64,000 nucleotides of DNA from JAHEZL01 sp046074525 (GCA_046074525.1 JBJTOK010000021.1:94013-158012), one strand, 5' to 3'; shown: positions 35,261 through 44,357, counted from the first letter of the stretch. Numbers and translations are program-made. Notes: generated by a model from the sequence alone, not told the origin.

Positions 35261-36553
35261 TTACAGGCTGATATAGTTTTCAGTTTTTATGTCTTTTCTG
35301 TAAATGCCCTTGATGTCTACCAATACGCCATTTGCAGCAAGGTGTTTTTTGAAGAAATCTTCTTTGAGCCCTACGTATTCCTTATGGTTAACAGCAACGA
35401 TGATAGCATCATATTGTCCTGTTATTTCAGGAGTGAGGCTATAGCCGTATTCTTCCTGAATTTCATGTGAATCGGCATGCGGATCGTGTACTTCAACGTT
35501 GATGGCGAATGATTTCAATTCAGCCACCACATCAGCTACTTTGGAGTTTCTGATATCGGTTACATTTTCCTTGAAAGTAGTACCCATTACAAGTACACGG
35601 ACTTTTGCTATGTCTTTACCAAGGGTAATCATTTTTTTCACGGCCATTCTCGCCAGGTACGGCCCCATGGAGTCGTTGATGGCGCGACCGGAAGTGATGA
35701 TTTTAGAGTGGATGCCCAGCTCTTCTGCCTTATAAGTAAGGTAGTAAGGGTCAACACCGATACAATGTCCGCCTACCAAACCAGGAGAAAATTTCAGGAA
35801 GTTCCACTTCGTTCCTGCAGCTTCCAGCACTTCATAGGTGTTGATATTCATCTTGCTGAAGATGAGAGAGAGTTCATTCATGAGAGCGATGTTCACGTCG
35901 CGCTGAGTGTTTTCAATGATTTTGGCAGCTTCGGCCACTTTAATAGAAGAAGCCTGGTGCACACCTGCATCGATGACCATTTTATATACATTGGCTACTT
36001 CCTTTGCTGATTCAGCATCACAGCCCGATACTACTTTCACAATTTTAGCGAGGGTATGTTCTTTATCGCCCGGATTGATTCTTTCAGGAGAGTAACCCAC
36101 TTTAAAATCAACTCCGAATTTCAAGCCTGATTCCTGCTCCAGTACAGGAACGCAATCCTCTTCTGTACAGCCAGGATAAACAGTAGATTCAAAAACAACA
36201 TAGTCACCTTTTTTCAACACTTTTCCTACAGTTCTTGAAGCGGAAAGCAAAGGTTTCAAATCCGGAAGATTGTGCTGGTCGATAGGAGTGGGAACGGCAA
36301 CGATAAAGAAATTCACAGAGCGAAGGTCTTCGATATCGGCAGTAAACTGGATGTCGCAGCCTTCAAATTCCGACTTATCCAATTCGTTGCTTGGGTCAAT
36401 ACCCTGCTGCATCAGTTTCACACGTTCGGCATTGATATCAAAGCCAACTACTTTTACTTTGCGTGCAAAGGCCAATGCGATAGGTAGTCCAACATACCCT
36501 AAACCAATCAATGCCAGTTTTGTTTCTTTTTTTGCAATTCTTTCGGAAATCAT
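35261..36553 (-). CDS. UDP-N-acetylglucosamine/galactosamine 6-dehydrogenase (WbpA/TviB type)
   Basis: This 430-residue nucleotide-sugar dehydrogenase has GLGYVGLPIALAF (NAD), VAVPTPID, ESTVYPGCTEE, and the catalytic cysteine in VGGHCIGVDPYYLT. The HxxSS-type middle and the ESTVYPG sequence fit the WbpA/TviB/WecC group that oxidises UDP-HexNAc to the uronic acid, rather than Ugd. With the neighbouring WbpB, WbpD and WbpE homologues it supplies step one of UDP-2,3-diacetamido-2,3-dideoxy-glucuronate synthesis. Confidence 0.88.
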   Translation of the reverse strand: MISERIAKKETKLALIGLGYVGLPIALAFARKVKVVGFDINAERVKLMQQGIDPSNELDKSEFEGCDIQFTADIEDLRSVNFFIVAVPTPIDQHNLPDLKPLLSASRTVGKVLKKGDYVVFESTVYPGCTEEDCVPVLEQESGLKFGVDFKVGYSPERINPGDKEHTLAKIVKVVSGCDAESAKEVANVYKMVIDAGVHQASSIKVAEAAKIIENTQRDVNIALMNELSLIFSKMNINTYEVLEAAGTKWNFLKFSPGLVGGHCIGVDPYYLTYKAEELGIHSKIITSGRAINDSMGPYLARMAVKKMITLGKDIAKVRVLVMGTTFKENVTDIRNSKVADVVAELKSFAINVEVHDPHADSHEIQEEYGYSLTPEITGQYDAIIVAVNHKEYVGLKEDFFKKHLAANGVLVDIKGIYRKDIKTENYISL

Positions 36554-36558
36554 AACTT

Positions 36559-37569
36559 TTACTTCTCTTTTAATGAATAAATTCTTTCAATTATTTCTAC
36601 CACTTTCAGGCCTTCTAGCGCGTTGGTGGTAACTTTGTCGCCCCTTTTAATAGTGTTGATTACATTCTGGATAATGTAATGGTGATTGGCTGCCGAACCT
36701 TTGTAATCACCGTAATCGTTAGGAGCGTTTACAGGGGCTAATTCGGGCATGGTATAATCTTTAATGTTGCAGTATTCAATCTTGTCCATGTACTGTCCGC
36801 CAACTTTAATGCTTCCCTTGCTTCCCACAATGGTCATGCTGCTTTCGAGATTGGCATTGTAAATTGCGGTGGAATAATTGAGAGTTCCTATTCCTCCCTT
36901 AACGAAGCGGAAATTCACGATGCCTGTGTCTTCAAAATCGGTAAGATCCTGGTGGCAGAAATCTTCAAAGCGTGCGCGGATATCGGTGATATCACCGAAG
37001 AGCCAGTACATGATATCAATGAAATGCGAAAACTGAGTGAACAAAGTTCCGCCGTCCATATCCTTGCTTCCCTTCCAGGTGTTTTTTTTGTAATAGCGTT
37101 CGTCGCGGTTCCAGTAGCAGTTCAGCTGAACGATGTAAATGTCGCCGAGTAATTTTTTGTCCATTACCTCCTTGAGCCATGCCGATGGCGGAGAGTAGCG
37201 GTTTTGCATCACACAGAAAACTTTTTTCGAAACGTCCAGTGCTTTTTCAATCACCTTTTCACACTCGCGCTTGGTGAGTCCCATCGGTTTTTCGCAAACG
37301 ATGTGTTTGTTGTAACCCAGGGCTTTTAAGCTCTGCTTGGCGTGTAAACCATTTGGTGTGCAAATATTTACAACGTCTACATCGGGCAAAGCTTTAAGCA
37401 TTTCATCCATGTCGGTGAAATAAGGTTGCGTGAATTTTGGGTCGATGCCCAGTGCCGATTTTTCTTTTATATCGCAAAATCCGAGCAATTCAGCTTCCGG
37501 ATCCCTGTCTATCATTTCCATGTGGCGCTTACCAATGTGGCCACAGCCCACTACAGCAAATTTAACCAT
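36559..37569 (-). CDS. UDP-GlcNAcA 3-dehydrogenase (WbpB/WlbA-like Gfo/Idh/MocA oxidoreductase)
   Basis: This 336-residue Gfo/Idh/MocA protein has the N-terminal dinucleotide motif VVGCGHIGKRH and the EKP signature CEKPMGLTKRECE. LFTQFSHFIDIMYWLFGDI and YNANLESSMTIVGSKGSIKVGG fit the WlbA/WbpB branch, which oxidises C3 of UDP-GlcNAc uronic acid. It overlaps the acetyltransferase gene by 8 bases and is followed after 5 bases by the 6-dehydrogenase gene, so the pathway genes are contiguous. Confidence 0.85.
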   Translation of the reverse strand: MVKFAVVGCGHIGKRHMEMIDRDPEAELLGFCDIKEKSALGIDPKFTQPYFTDMDEMLKALPDVDVVNICTPNGLHAKQSLKALGYNKHIVCEKPMGLTKRECEKVIEKALDVSKKVFCVMQNRYSPPSAWLKEVMDKKLLGDIYIVQLNCYWNRDERYYKKNTWKGSKDMDGGTLFTQFSHFIDIMYWLFGDITDIRARFEDFCHQDLTDFEDTGIVNFRFVKGGIGTLNYSTAIYNANLESSMTIVGSKGSIKVGGQYMDKIEYCNIKDYTMPELAPVNAPNDYGDYKGSAANHHYIIQNVINTIKRGDKVTTNALEGLKVVEIIERIYSLKEK

Positions 37570-38149
37570 TGCTTACTTTTTTTACATTTCCGTTTTCCAA
37601 CAAATATTTATCACCTGTTGCTTTGCAAAAGGCTTCGTTGTTTGCATTAAAAATTAGTTTTTCTCCCTGCTGGCTCATCCATCCGATTTGCTTGGCGGGA
37701 TTGCCCACCATCATGGCGTAAGGTTTTACCGCGCGGATCACTACTGTACCGGCACCAATGAAGCAGTATTCCCCAAGTTCAATGCCGCATACTATGGTTG
37801 CATTGGCGCCAATCGTAGCGCCTTTTTTCACGAGAGTTTTGCGGTATTCGTTTTTCCTGTTTACGGCCGAACGCGGATTCATCACATTGGTGAAAACCAT
37901 GGACGGACCGAGGAAAACATCATCTTCGCAAATTACGCCGGTATAAAGCGATACATTGCTTTGGATCTTTACATTGTTGCCTAAAACTACATCCGGAGAA
38001 ACAATTACATTTTGACCGATATTGCATTTTTCACCAATTACAGAATTCGGCATAATGTGGCTGAAGTGCCATATTTTAGTGCCTTTCCCGATGGTGCAGC
38101 CTTCGTCGACGTAGGAAGAAGGATGAACAAAATAATCCTTAGTTTCCAA
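37562..38149 (-). CDS. UDP-2-acetamido-3-amino-2,3-dideoxy-glucuronate N-acetyltransferase (WbpD/WlbB-like)
   Basis: This 195-residue left-handed beta-helix acyltransferase has repeated hexapeptides (CTIGKGTKIWHFSHIMPNSVIGEKC, ATIGANATIVCGIELG). The opening VHPSSYVDEGC and the KIWHFSHI segment are hallmarks of WbpD/WlbB, which acetylate the 3-amino group using acetyl-CoA. It overlaps neighbours at both ends (11 bases with the UXS-like gene, 8 bases with the WbpB-like gene). Confidence 0.87.
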   Translation of the reverse strand: METKDYFVHPSSYVDEGCTIGKGTKIWHFSHIMPNSVIGEKCNIGQNVIVSPDVVLGNNVKIQSNVSLYTGVICEDDVFLGPSMVFTNVMNPRSAVNRKNEYRKTLVKKGATIGANATIVCGIELGEYCFIGAGTVVIRAVKPYAMMVGNPAKQIGWMSQQGEKLIFNANNEAFCKATGDKYLLENGNVKKVSNG

Positions 38150-39113
38150 AGCTCAATTCTTTTTTAAACAGTTCATCTTTCGGCAGCGACTTGAAATAAT
38201 CGAGTGTTTTCTTCAAGCCTTCTGCACGTTTTATTTTTGGTTCCCAGCCCAGTACTTCTTTGGCTTTGGTGATGTCGGGCTGACGTTGTTTCGGGTCGTC
38301 TACCGGCAAATCTTTGTAAATTACTTTTGATTTTGTGCCGGTGAGTTTCACGATTTCTTCAGCGAAATCGGCAATGGAAATTTCATCCGGATTACCAATG
38401 TTTACCGGCATATGATAGTCGCTCAGCAATAATCGGTAAATGCCTTCCACCAGGTCATCAACATAGCAGAAAGAACGGGTTTGAGAGCCATCTCCAAAAA
38501 CAGTGATGTCTTCGCCGCGCAATGCTTGTCCCACAAATGCAGGCAATGCCCTTCCGTCGTTCAGTCGCATTTTCGGTCCGTAAGTATTGAATATCCTTAC
38601 AATTCTTGTTTCCAATCCGTGGTAAGTGTGGTAAGCCATGGTCATTGCTTCCTGAAAGCGTTTGGCTTCATCGTAAACACCACGCGGACCGATAGGATTT
38701 ACATTTCCCCAGTATTCTTCGGTTTGCGGGTGAACAGTTGGGTCGCCGTACACTTCAGATGTAGAGGCAATCAGCATTCTTGCCTTTTTTGCTTTCGCCA
38801 ATCCCAGCAAATTGTGAGTTCCGAGGGAACCCACTTTAAGCGTTTGAATAGGGATTTTCAGGTAGTCGATAGGACTCGCCGGAGACGCAAAGTGGAGTAT
38901 GTAGTCGAGTTCACCTGGTACATGCACAAACTTGCTTACGTCATGATGGTAAAACTCAAAATTCTTGAGCTGGAAAAATTCTTCGATATTGCGAAGGTTA
39001 CCCGTAATCAGGTTATCCATTCCCACCACACGATAACCTTCCTTCAGAAATCTTTCACAGAGGTGCGATCCTAAAAATCCTGCAGCGCCTGTAATCAGTA
39101 CTCTTTTTGTCAT
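38139..39113 (-). CDS. UDP-glucuronate decarboxylase (UDP-xylose synthase)
   Basis: This 324-residue SDR enzyme has TGAAGFLGSHLCE, HFASPASPIDY, STSEVYGDP, the catalytic Y-x-x-x-K in YDEAKR, and RIFNTYGP. These match UXS, which decarboxylates UDP-glucuronic acid to UDP-xylose. The substrate is made by Ugd, encoded one base upstream. It is soluble, with no membrane anchor like that of animal UXS. Confidence 0.92.
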   Translation of the reverse strand: MTKRVLITGAAGFLGSHLCERFLKEGYRVVGMDNLITGNLRNIEEFFQLKNFEFYHHDVSKFVHVPGELDYILHFASPASPIDYLKIPIQTLKVGSLGTHNLLGLAKAKKARMLIASTSEVYGDPTVHPQTEEYWGNVNPIGPRGVYDEAKRFQEAMTMAYHTYHGLETRIVRIFNTYGPKMRLNDGRALPAFVGQALRGEDITVFGDGSQTRSFCYVDDLVEGIYRLLLSDYHMPVNIGNPDEISIADFAEEIVKLTGTKSKVIYKDLPVDDPKQRQPDITKAKEVLGWEPKIKRAEGLKKTLDYFKSLPKDELFKKELSFGN

Positions 39114-39114
39114 T

Positions 39115-40443
39115 TTATTTTGAGATGAGTTTGTTCACTACTTGTTTTCTGCCGATGCTGATGTAATCAAAGCCTTTCTCTTCAATACTGTCGACTTCAA
39201 ACAAATTCCTTCCGTCGAAGATCACAGGATTTTTCAATAAGCTCTTGATTCGATCGAAATCCGGGGCTCTGAAGACCGACCATTCTGTAGCGATGATGAG
39301 GGCGTCAGTGCCTTCCAAAGCCTGGTATTGGTCTTCACAGAATTCAATTTTATTTCCGAAAAGGCCTTTCATATTTTCCATCGCTTCCGGATCGAAAGAT
39401 TTGATTTTGGCTCCTTTCTTCAGCAATTCTTCAATCACATAGATGGCAGGTGCTTCTCGGATGTCATCGGTATTTGGTTTGAAGGCTAGTCCCCATAAAC
39501 CGAAAGTTTTTCCTTTCAGGTCGCCCTCAAAATAGTTTTCAATTTTTGGTACAATGATCGTCTTTTGCACGGCATTCACTTCTTCCACCGAGTTGAGGAT
39601 TTTGAATTCGTAGTTGGCATCTTTTGATGACTTGATCAAAGCCTTTACGTCTTTAGGGAAACAGCTGCCGCCATAGCCAATACCAGGGAAGAGGAAGCGT
39701 TTGCCTATTCTCGTATCGGAACCAATGCCAATTCTGATCTGATCCACATCGGCACCTACCAGTTCGCAAAGGTTGGCGATTTCATTCATGAAAGAAATCT
39801 TCACTGCGAGGAAAGCATTCGCTGCGTATTTTGTGAGCTCTGCCGAACGCTCGTCCATGAAGTAAATCGGGTTGCCCTGACGAACGAAAGGCTTATAAAG
39901 CTCTTCCATGACTTTACGGGCTCTTATGCTTTCAACGCCAATCACCACGCGGTCGGGTTTCATGAAGTCGTTCACGGCATAGCCCTCTCTTAAAAACTCG
40001 GGATTGGAAACTACATCGAAATCTACTTTCGCATTTTTTGCGATAACAGATCGCACTTTTTCAGCAGTACCAACAGGAACAGTGCTCTTGTCAACGATCA
40101 CTTTATAATCCGTAATGATTTTTCCGAGTTGTTCTGCAACACCGAGAACGTAAGACAAATCCGCTGATCCATCTTCTCCGGGAGGTGTAGGCAGAGCCAG
40201 GAAAATAACAGAGGCTTTTTTTACAGCTTCTTCCAGGTTGGTGGTAAAAATCAGTCGGTTTTGTTTTGCATTTCTTTCGAAGAGAATATCCAGTTCGGGT
40301 TCAAAAATAGGGACGATACCCTGTTTCAGTTTCTCTACTTTTTGGAGGTTATTGTCGACACATATCACGTTATTGCCGCTTTCGGCAAAGCATGTTCCAG
40401 TGACAAGTCCAACGTATCCGGTACCAATAACGGCAATGTTCAT
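39115..40443 (-). CDS. ugd: UDP-glucose 6-dehydrogenase
   Basis: This 442-residue enzyme has GTGYVGLVTGTCFAESG (NAD), VDKSTVPVGTAEKV, SNPEFLREGYAVNDF, the catalytic cysteine in GYGGSCFPKDV, and GLAFKPNTDDIREAP. It oxidises UDP-glucose to UDP-glucuronate, the substrate of the following UDP-xylose synthase. It is the second gene of the operon, 6 bases after the aminotransferase gene. Confidence 0.95.
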   Translation of the reverse strand: MNIAVIGTGYVGLVTGTCFAESGNNVICVDNNLQKVEKLKQGIVPIFEPELDILFERNAKQNRLIFTTNLEEAVKKASVIFLALPTPPGEDGSADLSYVLGVAEQLGKIITDYKVIVDKSTVPVGTAEKVRSVIAKNAKVDFDVVSNPEFLREGYAVNDFMKPDRVVIGVESIRARKVMEELYKPFVRQGNPIYFMDERSAELTKYAANAFLAVKISFMNEIANLCELVGADVDQIRIGIGSDTRIGKRFLFPGIGYGGSCFPKDVKALIKSSKDANYEFKILNSVEEVNAVQKTIIVPKIENYFEGDLKGKTFGLWGLAFKPNTDDIREAPAIYVIEELLKKGAKIKSFDPEAMENMKGLFGNKIEFCEDQYQALEGTDALIIATEWSVFRAPDFDRIKSLLKNPVIFDGRNLFEVDSIEEKGFDYISIGRKQVVNKLISK

Positions 40444-40449
40444 ATCAAA

Positions 40450-41586
40450 TCAGTTAAAAAATTCTTTAATGGTGGCGCAAATATAATTCAATTGGCTTTC
40501 AGTCAGTTCGGTGTGCATAGGCAGCGACAGAACGGTTTCGGCCAGTTTTTCGGTAACAGGTAAAGTCAGGTTTTTCATCTCCTTAAATACCTCCTGCTTG
40601 TGCAGCGGCAGTGGGTAATACACCATGGCAGGAATGCCTTTTTGTTCAAGATGTGCCTTCAGCGCATCTCTTTTGCCTCCCTCGATTTGCAGGGTGTATT
40701 GATGAAACACATGAGTGGAATTTTTGCTTCTGTAAGGCGTTTTCAGTCCGGCAATACCTTTCAGATTTTCATCATAGAAGCTGGCGGCCTTGTTTCTTCT
40801 TGCGCTGAAATCATTGAGGTGTTTCAGTTTTTCGTTGAGCACGGCAGCTTGTATAGAATCGAGGCGGGAGTTGATGCCCACCACATCGTGGTAGTAACGT
40901 ACTTTTGAACCATGGTTGGCAATCTGCATCGATTTTTTGGCGAGCTCCTCGCTGTTGGTCATGAGTGCACCGCCATCTCCAAAGCAACCCAGGTTTTTCG
41001 ACGGGAAAAAGCTGGTGGTGCCAATATTGCCCATGGTTCCTGCCGATTGCTTTGTGCCATTGCTGAAAGTATATTCGGCACCAATGGCCTGTGCGGTGTC
41101 TTCCACGACATATAGGTTGTGCTTTTTTGCCAATGCCAGAATGCTTTCCATATCCGAACATTGTCCGAACAAGTGCACCGGTAAAATCACTTTGGTTTTT
41201 GGTGTAATGGCTTTTTCAATAGCGCTGATGTTGATGTTGAAATCATCAGGGTTTACATCCACAAATACCGGTTGGAGTCCGAGCAGCACAATTACTTCCG
41301 CTGTTGCAATGAAGGTAAAAGCCGAAGTGATGATTTCATTGCCAGGCTGCAGGTCGAGGGCCATCAATGCAATTTGAAGGGCATCGGTACCATTGGCACA
41401 GGGAATCACCTGTTTGGCGCGGATATGTGTAGCAAGGTTGGTGGAAAATTCTTTAACGATTGGACCGCTGATGAAGGATGTTTCATCCAGCACTTTTTGC
41501 ATGGCTTTGTCGATGGCCGGCTGCAACCTTTTGTACTGGGTAGCAAGGTCAACCATTCGTATGGTTTCTGTAGTAATTTCCGACAT
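40450..41586 (-). CDS. DegT/DnrJ/EryC1/StrS aminotransferase (WbpE/WlbC-like)
   Basis: This 378-residue PLP-dependent sugar aminotransferase starts with IRMVDLATQYKRLQPAIDKAM. It has PCANGTDALQIALMAL, PVHLFGQ, VEDTAQAIGA and the Schiff-base lysine in FFPSKNLGCFGDGGA. The family position suggests WbpE/WlbC, which aminates the 3-keto product of WbpB. It is first in the ten-gene operon. I use the ATG at 41586; an in-frame start at 41619 lies in the promoter gap shared with the divergent outer-membrane gene. Confidence 0.87.
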   Translation of the reverse strand: MSEITTETIRMVDLATQYKRLQPAIDKAMQKVLDETSFISGPIVKEFSTNLATHIRAKQVIPCANGTDALQIALMALDLQPGNEIITSAFTFIATAEVIVLLGLQPVFVDVNPDDFNINISAIEKAITPKTKVILPVHLFGQCSDMESILALAKKHNLYVVEDTAQAIGAEYTFSNGTKQSAGTMGNIGTTSFFPSKNLGCFGDGGALMTNSEELAKKSMQIANHGSKVRYYHDVVGINSRLDSIQAAVLNEKLKHLNDFSARRNKAASFYDENLKGIAGLKTPYRSKNSTHVFHQYTLQIEGGKRDALKAHLEQKGIPAMVYYPLPLHKQEVFKEMKNLTLPVTEKLAETVLSLPMHTELTESQLNYICATIKEFFN

Positions 41587-41645
41587 TTTAAATATTTGAG
41601 GCGAAGATAATAATTTCACCCTAACTTTACGCAGTTTTTTAAGCC
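41587..41645. promoter_or_regulatory. Divergent promoter region of the sugar operon and the OMP-kdtA pair
   Basis: In this 59-base gap TATCTTCG (minus strand, 41609-41602) and TAACTTTA (plus strand, 41622-41629) are each one base away from TAnnTTTG. They would fire the ten-gene sugar operon and the outer-membrane protein/kdtA operon in opposite directions. No clear -33 boxes are seen. Confidence 0.35.
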
Positions 41646-42359
41646 ATGAGAATATCTCTTCTTTTGCTGTTTTTTTTTATCCTTTTTTTTCTGTCCGTAA
41701 GGTCTCAAAATCAGGGTGTTGTGTATTTATTTGATCTGTCGTACGGAGGTGGTTCCGGCAATGGGGAAGTGACTGCGAAAACAGCGTATATCAACAGGAT
41801 GGGAGCCGGCTATACTTTTGTAGGGAAAAAAATGAGTTTCGGACTCCAGTATCATTTTTTGTTTGGCGAGTATAGCGGAGAAGATATTTTTGCTGCTTTC
41901 CGCACTTCGGAAGGACTTTTTATTGCCGATGACGGAGGGCTCAGCGATGTTTCCGTTTTTTACAGGGGAAATGCTTTGTATGCTCATGTTGGTAAACCTT
42001 TCCGGATTAAAGAGAATAATGTGCTCACGGTAAATTGCGGTGCCGGTTTTCTTCAGAATAACTTGCTGGCCCGATCTCTGGGTGGAAATCTACCTTTTTT
42101 ATCCGATGAAAATATGAAGGGCTATGACCAGTTTTCCTTCGGTCCGTCACTGAAGCAGGAAATCAGGTGGACTTACCTCGGTCCGGAAAGGAGAATTAAT
42201 TTTTATGTGGGACTCTTTGCCGAAGAGGCTTTTTTGAAGAATCTCAGAAACTATAATTACTTTAACAATACTGTGGATGCTGCACGGCATTTCACCTTCC
42301 TGTATGGAATTCAGGCAGGATGGGTGATTCCGTTGTACACCGATAATGATACCGACTGA
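41646..42359 (+). CDS. Predicted outer-membrane beta-barrel protein
   Basis: The 237-residue product has a very hydrophobic signal peptide (LLLLFFFILFFLSVRSQ). Alternating strands follow (GAGYTFVGKKMSFGLQYHF, EIRWTYL, INFYVGLFAEEAF, GIQAGWVIPLY), typical of small outer-membrane barrels. The family is not recognised. It shares a TGATG stop/start junction with kdtA, so it is co-translated with a lipid A-core enzyme. It starts divergently from the sugar operon. Confidence 0.72.
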   Translation: MRISLLLLFFFILFFLSVRSQNQGVVYLFDLSYGGGSGNGEVTAKTAYINRMGAGYTFVGKKMSFGLQYHFLFGEYSGEDIFAAFRTSEGLFIADDGGLSDVSVFYRGNALYAHVGKPFRIKENNVLTVNCGAGFLQNNLLARSLGGNLPFLSDENMKGYDQFSFGPSLKQEIRWTYLGPERRINFYVGLFAEEAFLKNLRNYNYFNNTVDAARHFTFLYGIQAGWVIPLYTDNDTD

Positions 42360-43576
42360 TGGAATTTGTGTATAACATAGGAATTTTCCTGTACGGACTG
42401 GCGATACGCCTGGCGTCGTTGTTCAATGCCAAGGCAAGATTGTGGCTGAGAGGAAGAAGAAATCTGATTCAAAATCTGCCCGATAACAGTAGCCGGCAAT
42501 ACAAGATCAACTGGTTTCATTGCGCGTCTCTTGGCGAGTTTGAGCAGGGCCGACCGCTTATCGAGCAAATCAGAAAAAGGTATCCTGACGAAAAGATTCT
42601 CCTCACTTTTTATTCTCCGTCGGGCTATGAAATCAGAAAAAATTATGAGCTGGCTGATTGGGTGACTTACTTGCCTCTTGATGTGAAAAGCAGAATGGAG
42701 GCTTTTGTAGAAAAGGTACGTCCCCACAGGGTTTTTATCATTAAGTATGAGTTTTGGTTCAATATGCTTTCTGTATTGAATGAAAACAGGGTTTCCACTT
42801 ATCTTGTTTCAGGGAAATTCAGGAAAGAACAAATCTTTTTTCAAGACAAGGGGAAGTGGTTTCTGGAGATACTTAAGAGAGGATTTACCCATTTTTTTCT
42901 GCAGGAGGAAGTATCTCTGAAAACTTTGAATGAGAATGGTATTTCAAATGCTTCTGTTGCAGGTGATACGCGCATTGACAGAGTGCTTGCCTTATCGAAA
43001 AATCCGCTTCGCTTTCCTCATCTTGAAAAATTACTGGGCTCTAAAAAGGTTGTGGTGGCGGGGAGTACATGGCAAGATGAAAATGCTTTTCTGGAAAAAT
43101 TTTCTTTTGATACCGATACCGTTTTGATCATCGCTCCGCATGAAATCTCTGAAAGTGCGATTGCTTCATTGCAAAAGAAATTCCGTGATGTGGTGTTGTG
43201 GAGTGATATCGAAAAGGTGCAGGCTTGTCCGAAAGTCATCATCATCAACTGCATCGGGATTTTATCTTCTCTTTATCAATATGGTCATGTGGCGGTGATT
43301 GGCGGCGGTTTTGGCTCAGGTATCCATAATATCCTGGAGCCAGGGTGCTTTGGATTGCCGGTGATTTTCGGACCGAAATATAACAAGTTTGAAGAGGCTT
43401 TTGAGATGCTTGCTTTGCGCACCGCTTTCTCTGTAAAAGATGAAGCGCAGTTTTCATCTGCATTAAGAGATCTTCTGTCATCACCGGAAAAATTGCAGGA
43501 AATAAAACAGAAACAACTGAACTGGTTGCAAAATCAATCCGGCGCTACGGAGAGGGTGTTGGAAAAGATTGGTTGA
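42359..43576 (+). CDS. kdtA: 3-deoxy-D-manno-octulosonic acid (Kdo) transferase
   Basis: This 405-residue GT-B enzyme attaches Kdo to lipid A precursor at the inner membrane. It has an N-terminal hydrophobic anchor (YNIGIFLYGLAIRLASLF), WFHCASLGEFEQGRPLIE with the catalytic glutamate, YEFWFNMLSVL, VAGDTRIDRV, and the C-terminal nucleotide-binding IGGGFGSGIHNILEPGCFGLPVIFGP. All are WaaA/KdtA hallmarks. The gene begins within the stop of the upstream membrane protein gene (TGATG). Confidence 0.93.
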   Translation: MEFVYNIGIFLYGLAIRLASLFNAKARLWLRGRRNLIQNLPDNSSRQYKINWFHCASLGEFEQGRPLIEQIRKRYPDEKILLTFYSPSGYEIRKNYELADWVTYLPLDVKSRMEAFVEKVRPHRVFIIKYEFWFNMLSVLNENRVSTYLVSGKFRKEQIFFQDKGKWFLEILKRGFTHFFLQEEVSLKTLNENGISNASVAGDTRIDRVLALSKNPLRFPHLEKLLGSKKVVVAGSTWQDENAFLEKFSFDTDTVLIIAPHEISESAIASLQKKFRDVVLWSDIEKVQACPKVIIINCIGILSSLYQYGHVAVIGGGFGSGIHNILEPGCFGLPVIFGPKYNKFEEAFEMLALRTAFSVKDEAQFSSALRDLLSSPEKLQEIKQKQLNWLQNQSGATERVLEKIG

Positions 43577-43638
43577 ATTTTCGTGTGTCCCGGAGGAAAG
43601 GGAACACACAACCACATTGAATTCAAGGTTCAGACAAT
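43573..43638. repeat. Nested intergenic palindrome between kdtA and pirin genes
   Basis: Outer arms TTGAATT (43573-43579) and AATTCAA (43620-43626) enclose an inner stem GTGTGTCCC (43583-43591) / GGG-A-ACACAC (43600-43609). Next to it, GGTTCAGACAAT (43627-43638) is the exact inverse of the arm at 31411-31422. It lies between convergent genes and may act as a terminator and as a dispersed repeat. Confidence 0.6.
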
Positions 43639-43640
43639 GT

Positions 43641-44357
43641 TCAGAACTCCATCGGAACTTCCATCACCAAATATTCTGCATCGCTTTCGGCGGTGATGAT
43701 GATTTTTTCGGCATCCCATATACCAATAGCATCACGTGTTGCAAGCTTTTGTCCGCTTACATCGATACTTCCGCTGATGACAAAAATATAAATGCCGTTG
43801 TTTTTGGCTTTGAGGTCGTAATCCAGACTTTTCCCTTTATCTGATTTTGACAAATAGAACCAGGCGTTTTGATGTATCCACACTCCGGCATCATCGGGAT
43901 TTGGAGAGAGAATTTGCTGCAGTTGATTGTGCCTGTCGGCAGGATTTAACGTGATTTGCTGATAGCGCGGTTCTACATTGTGCTTATTGGGAATTACCCA
44001 AATTTGCAAGAGTTTTACAGGTTTGTCGGCATTGGCATTGAACTCGCTGTGCTGAATCCCTTTACCTGCACTCATTACCTGGATATCGCCATGTTTAATT
44101 ACTGTGCCGTTCCCCATGCTGTCCTTGTGCTGCAAATCGCCTTCAAGCGGAATGGTAATGATTTCCATATTGTTGTGTGGATGGGTGCCGAAGCCCATTC
44201 CTCCTGCAACATGATCGTCGTTGAGAACACGTAAAGCACCAAAACCCATGCGTTTCGGATCGTAATAATTCGCGAAACTAAAAGAGTGCTTTGCTTTCAG
44301 CCAGCCGTGATCAGCCTGTCCGCGTGTATCTGCCTTGTGTATCATTCCATTTGCCAT
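43641..44357 (-). CDS. Pirin-family cupin protein
   Basis: This 238-residue bicupin has the iron ligands of the YhhW/YhaK branch: H-x-H in GTHPHNNME, and histidine plus glutamate in GIQHSEFNA. The start MIHKADTRGQADHGWLKAKHSFSFANYYDP is the family signature. Members include quercetin 2,3-dioxygenases and redox-linked regulators, and the substrate is unknown here. The gene stands alone, convergent with kdtA and divergent from the second AEKR-family gene. Confidence 0.88.
   Translation of the reverse strand: MANGMIHKADTRGQADHGWLKAKHSFSFANYYDPKRMGFGALRVLNDDHVAGGMGFGTHPHNNMEIITIPLEGDLQHKDSMGNGTVIKHGDIQVMSAGKGIQHSEFNANADKPVKLLQIWVIPNKHNVEPRYQQITLNPADRHNQLQQILSPNPDDAGVWIHQNAWFYLSKSDKGKSLDYDLKAKNNGIYIFVISGSIDVSGQKLATRDAIGIWDAEKIIITAESDAEYLVMEVPMEF

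Noticed and set aside
35261..36553. Second UDP-glucose 6-dehydrogenase
   Set aside because: The VGGHCIGVDPYY active site and the context of WbpB/D/E homologues fit a UDP-HexNAc 6-dehydrogenase; a distinct Ugd (GYGGSCFPKD) is also present.
31442..41586. Sugar operon read as a complete capsule or O-antigen locus
   Set aside because: No glycosyltransferase, Wzx flippase, Wzy polymerase, Wza/Wzc export protein or initiating phosphotransferase is present in it.
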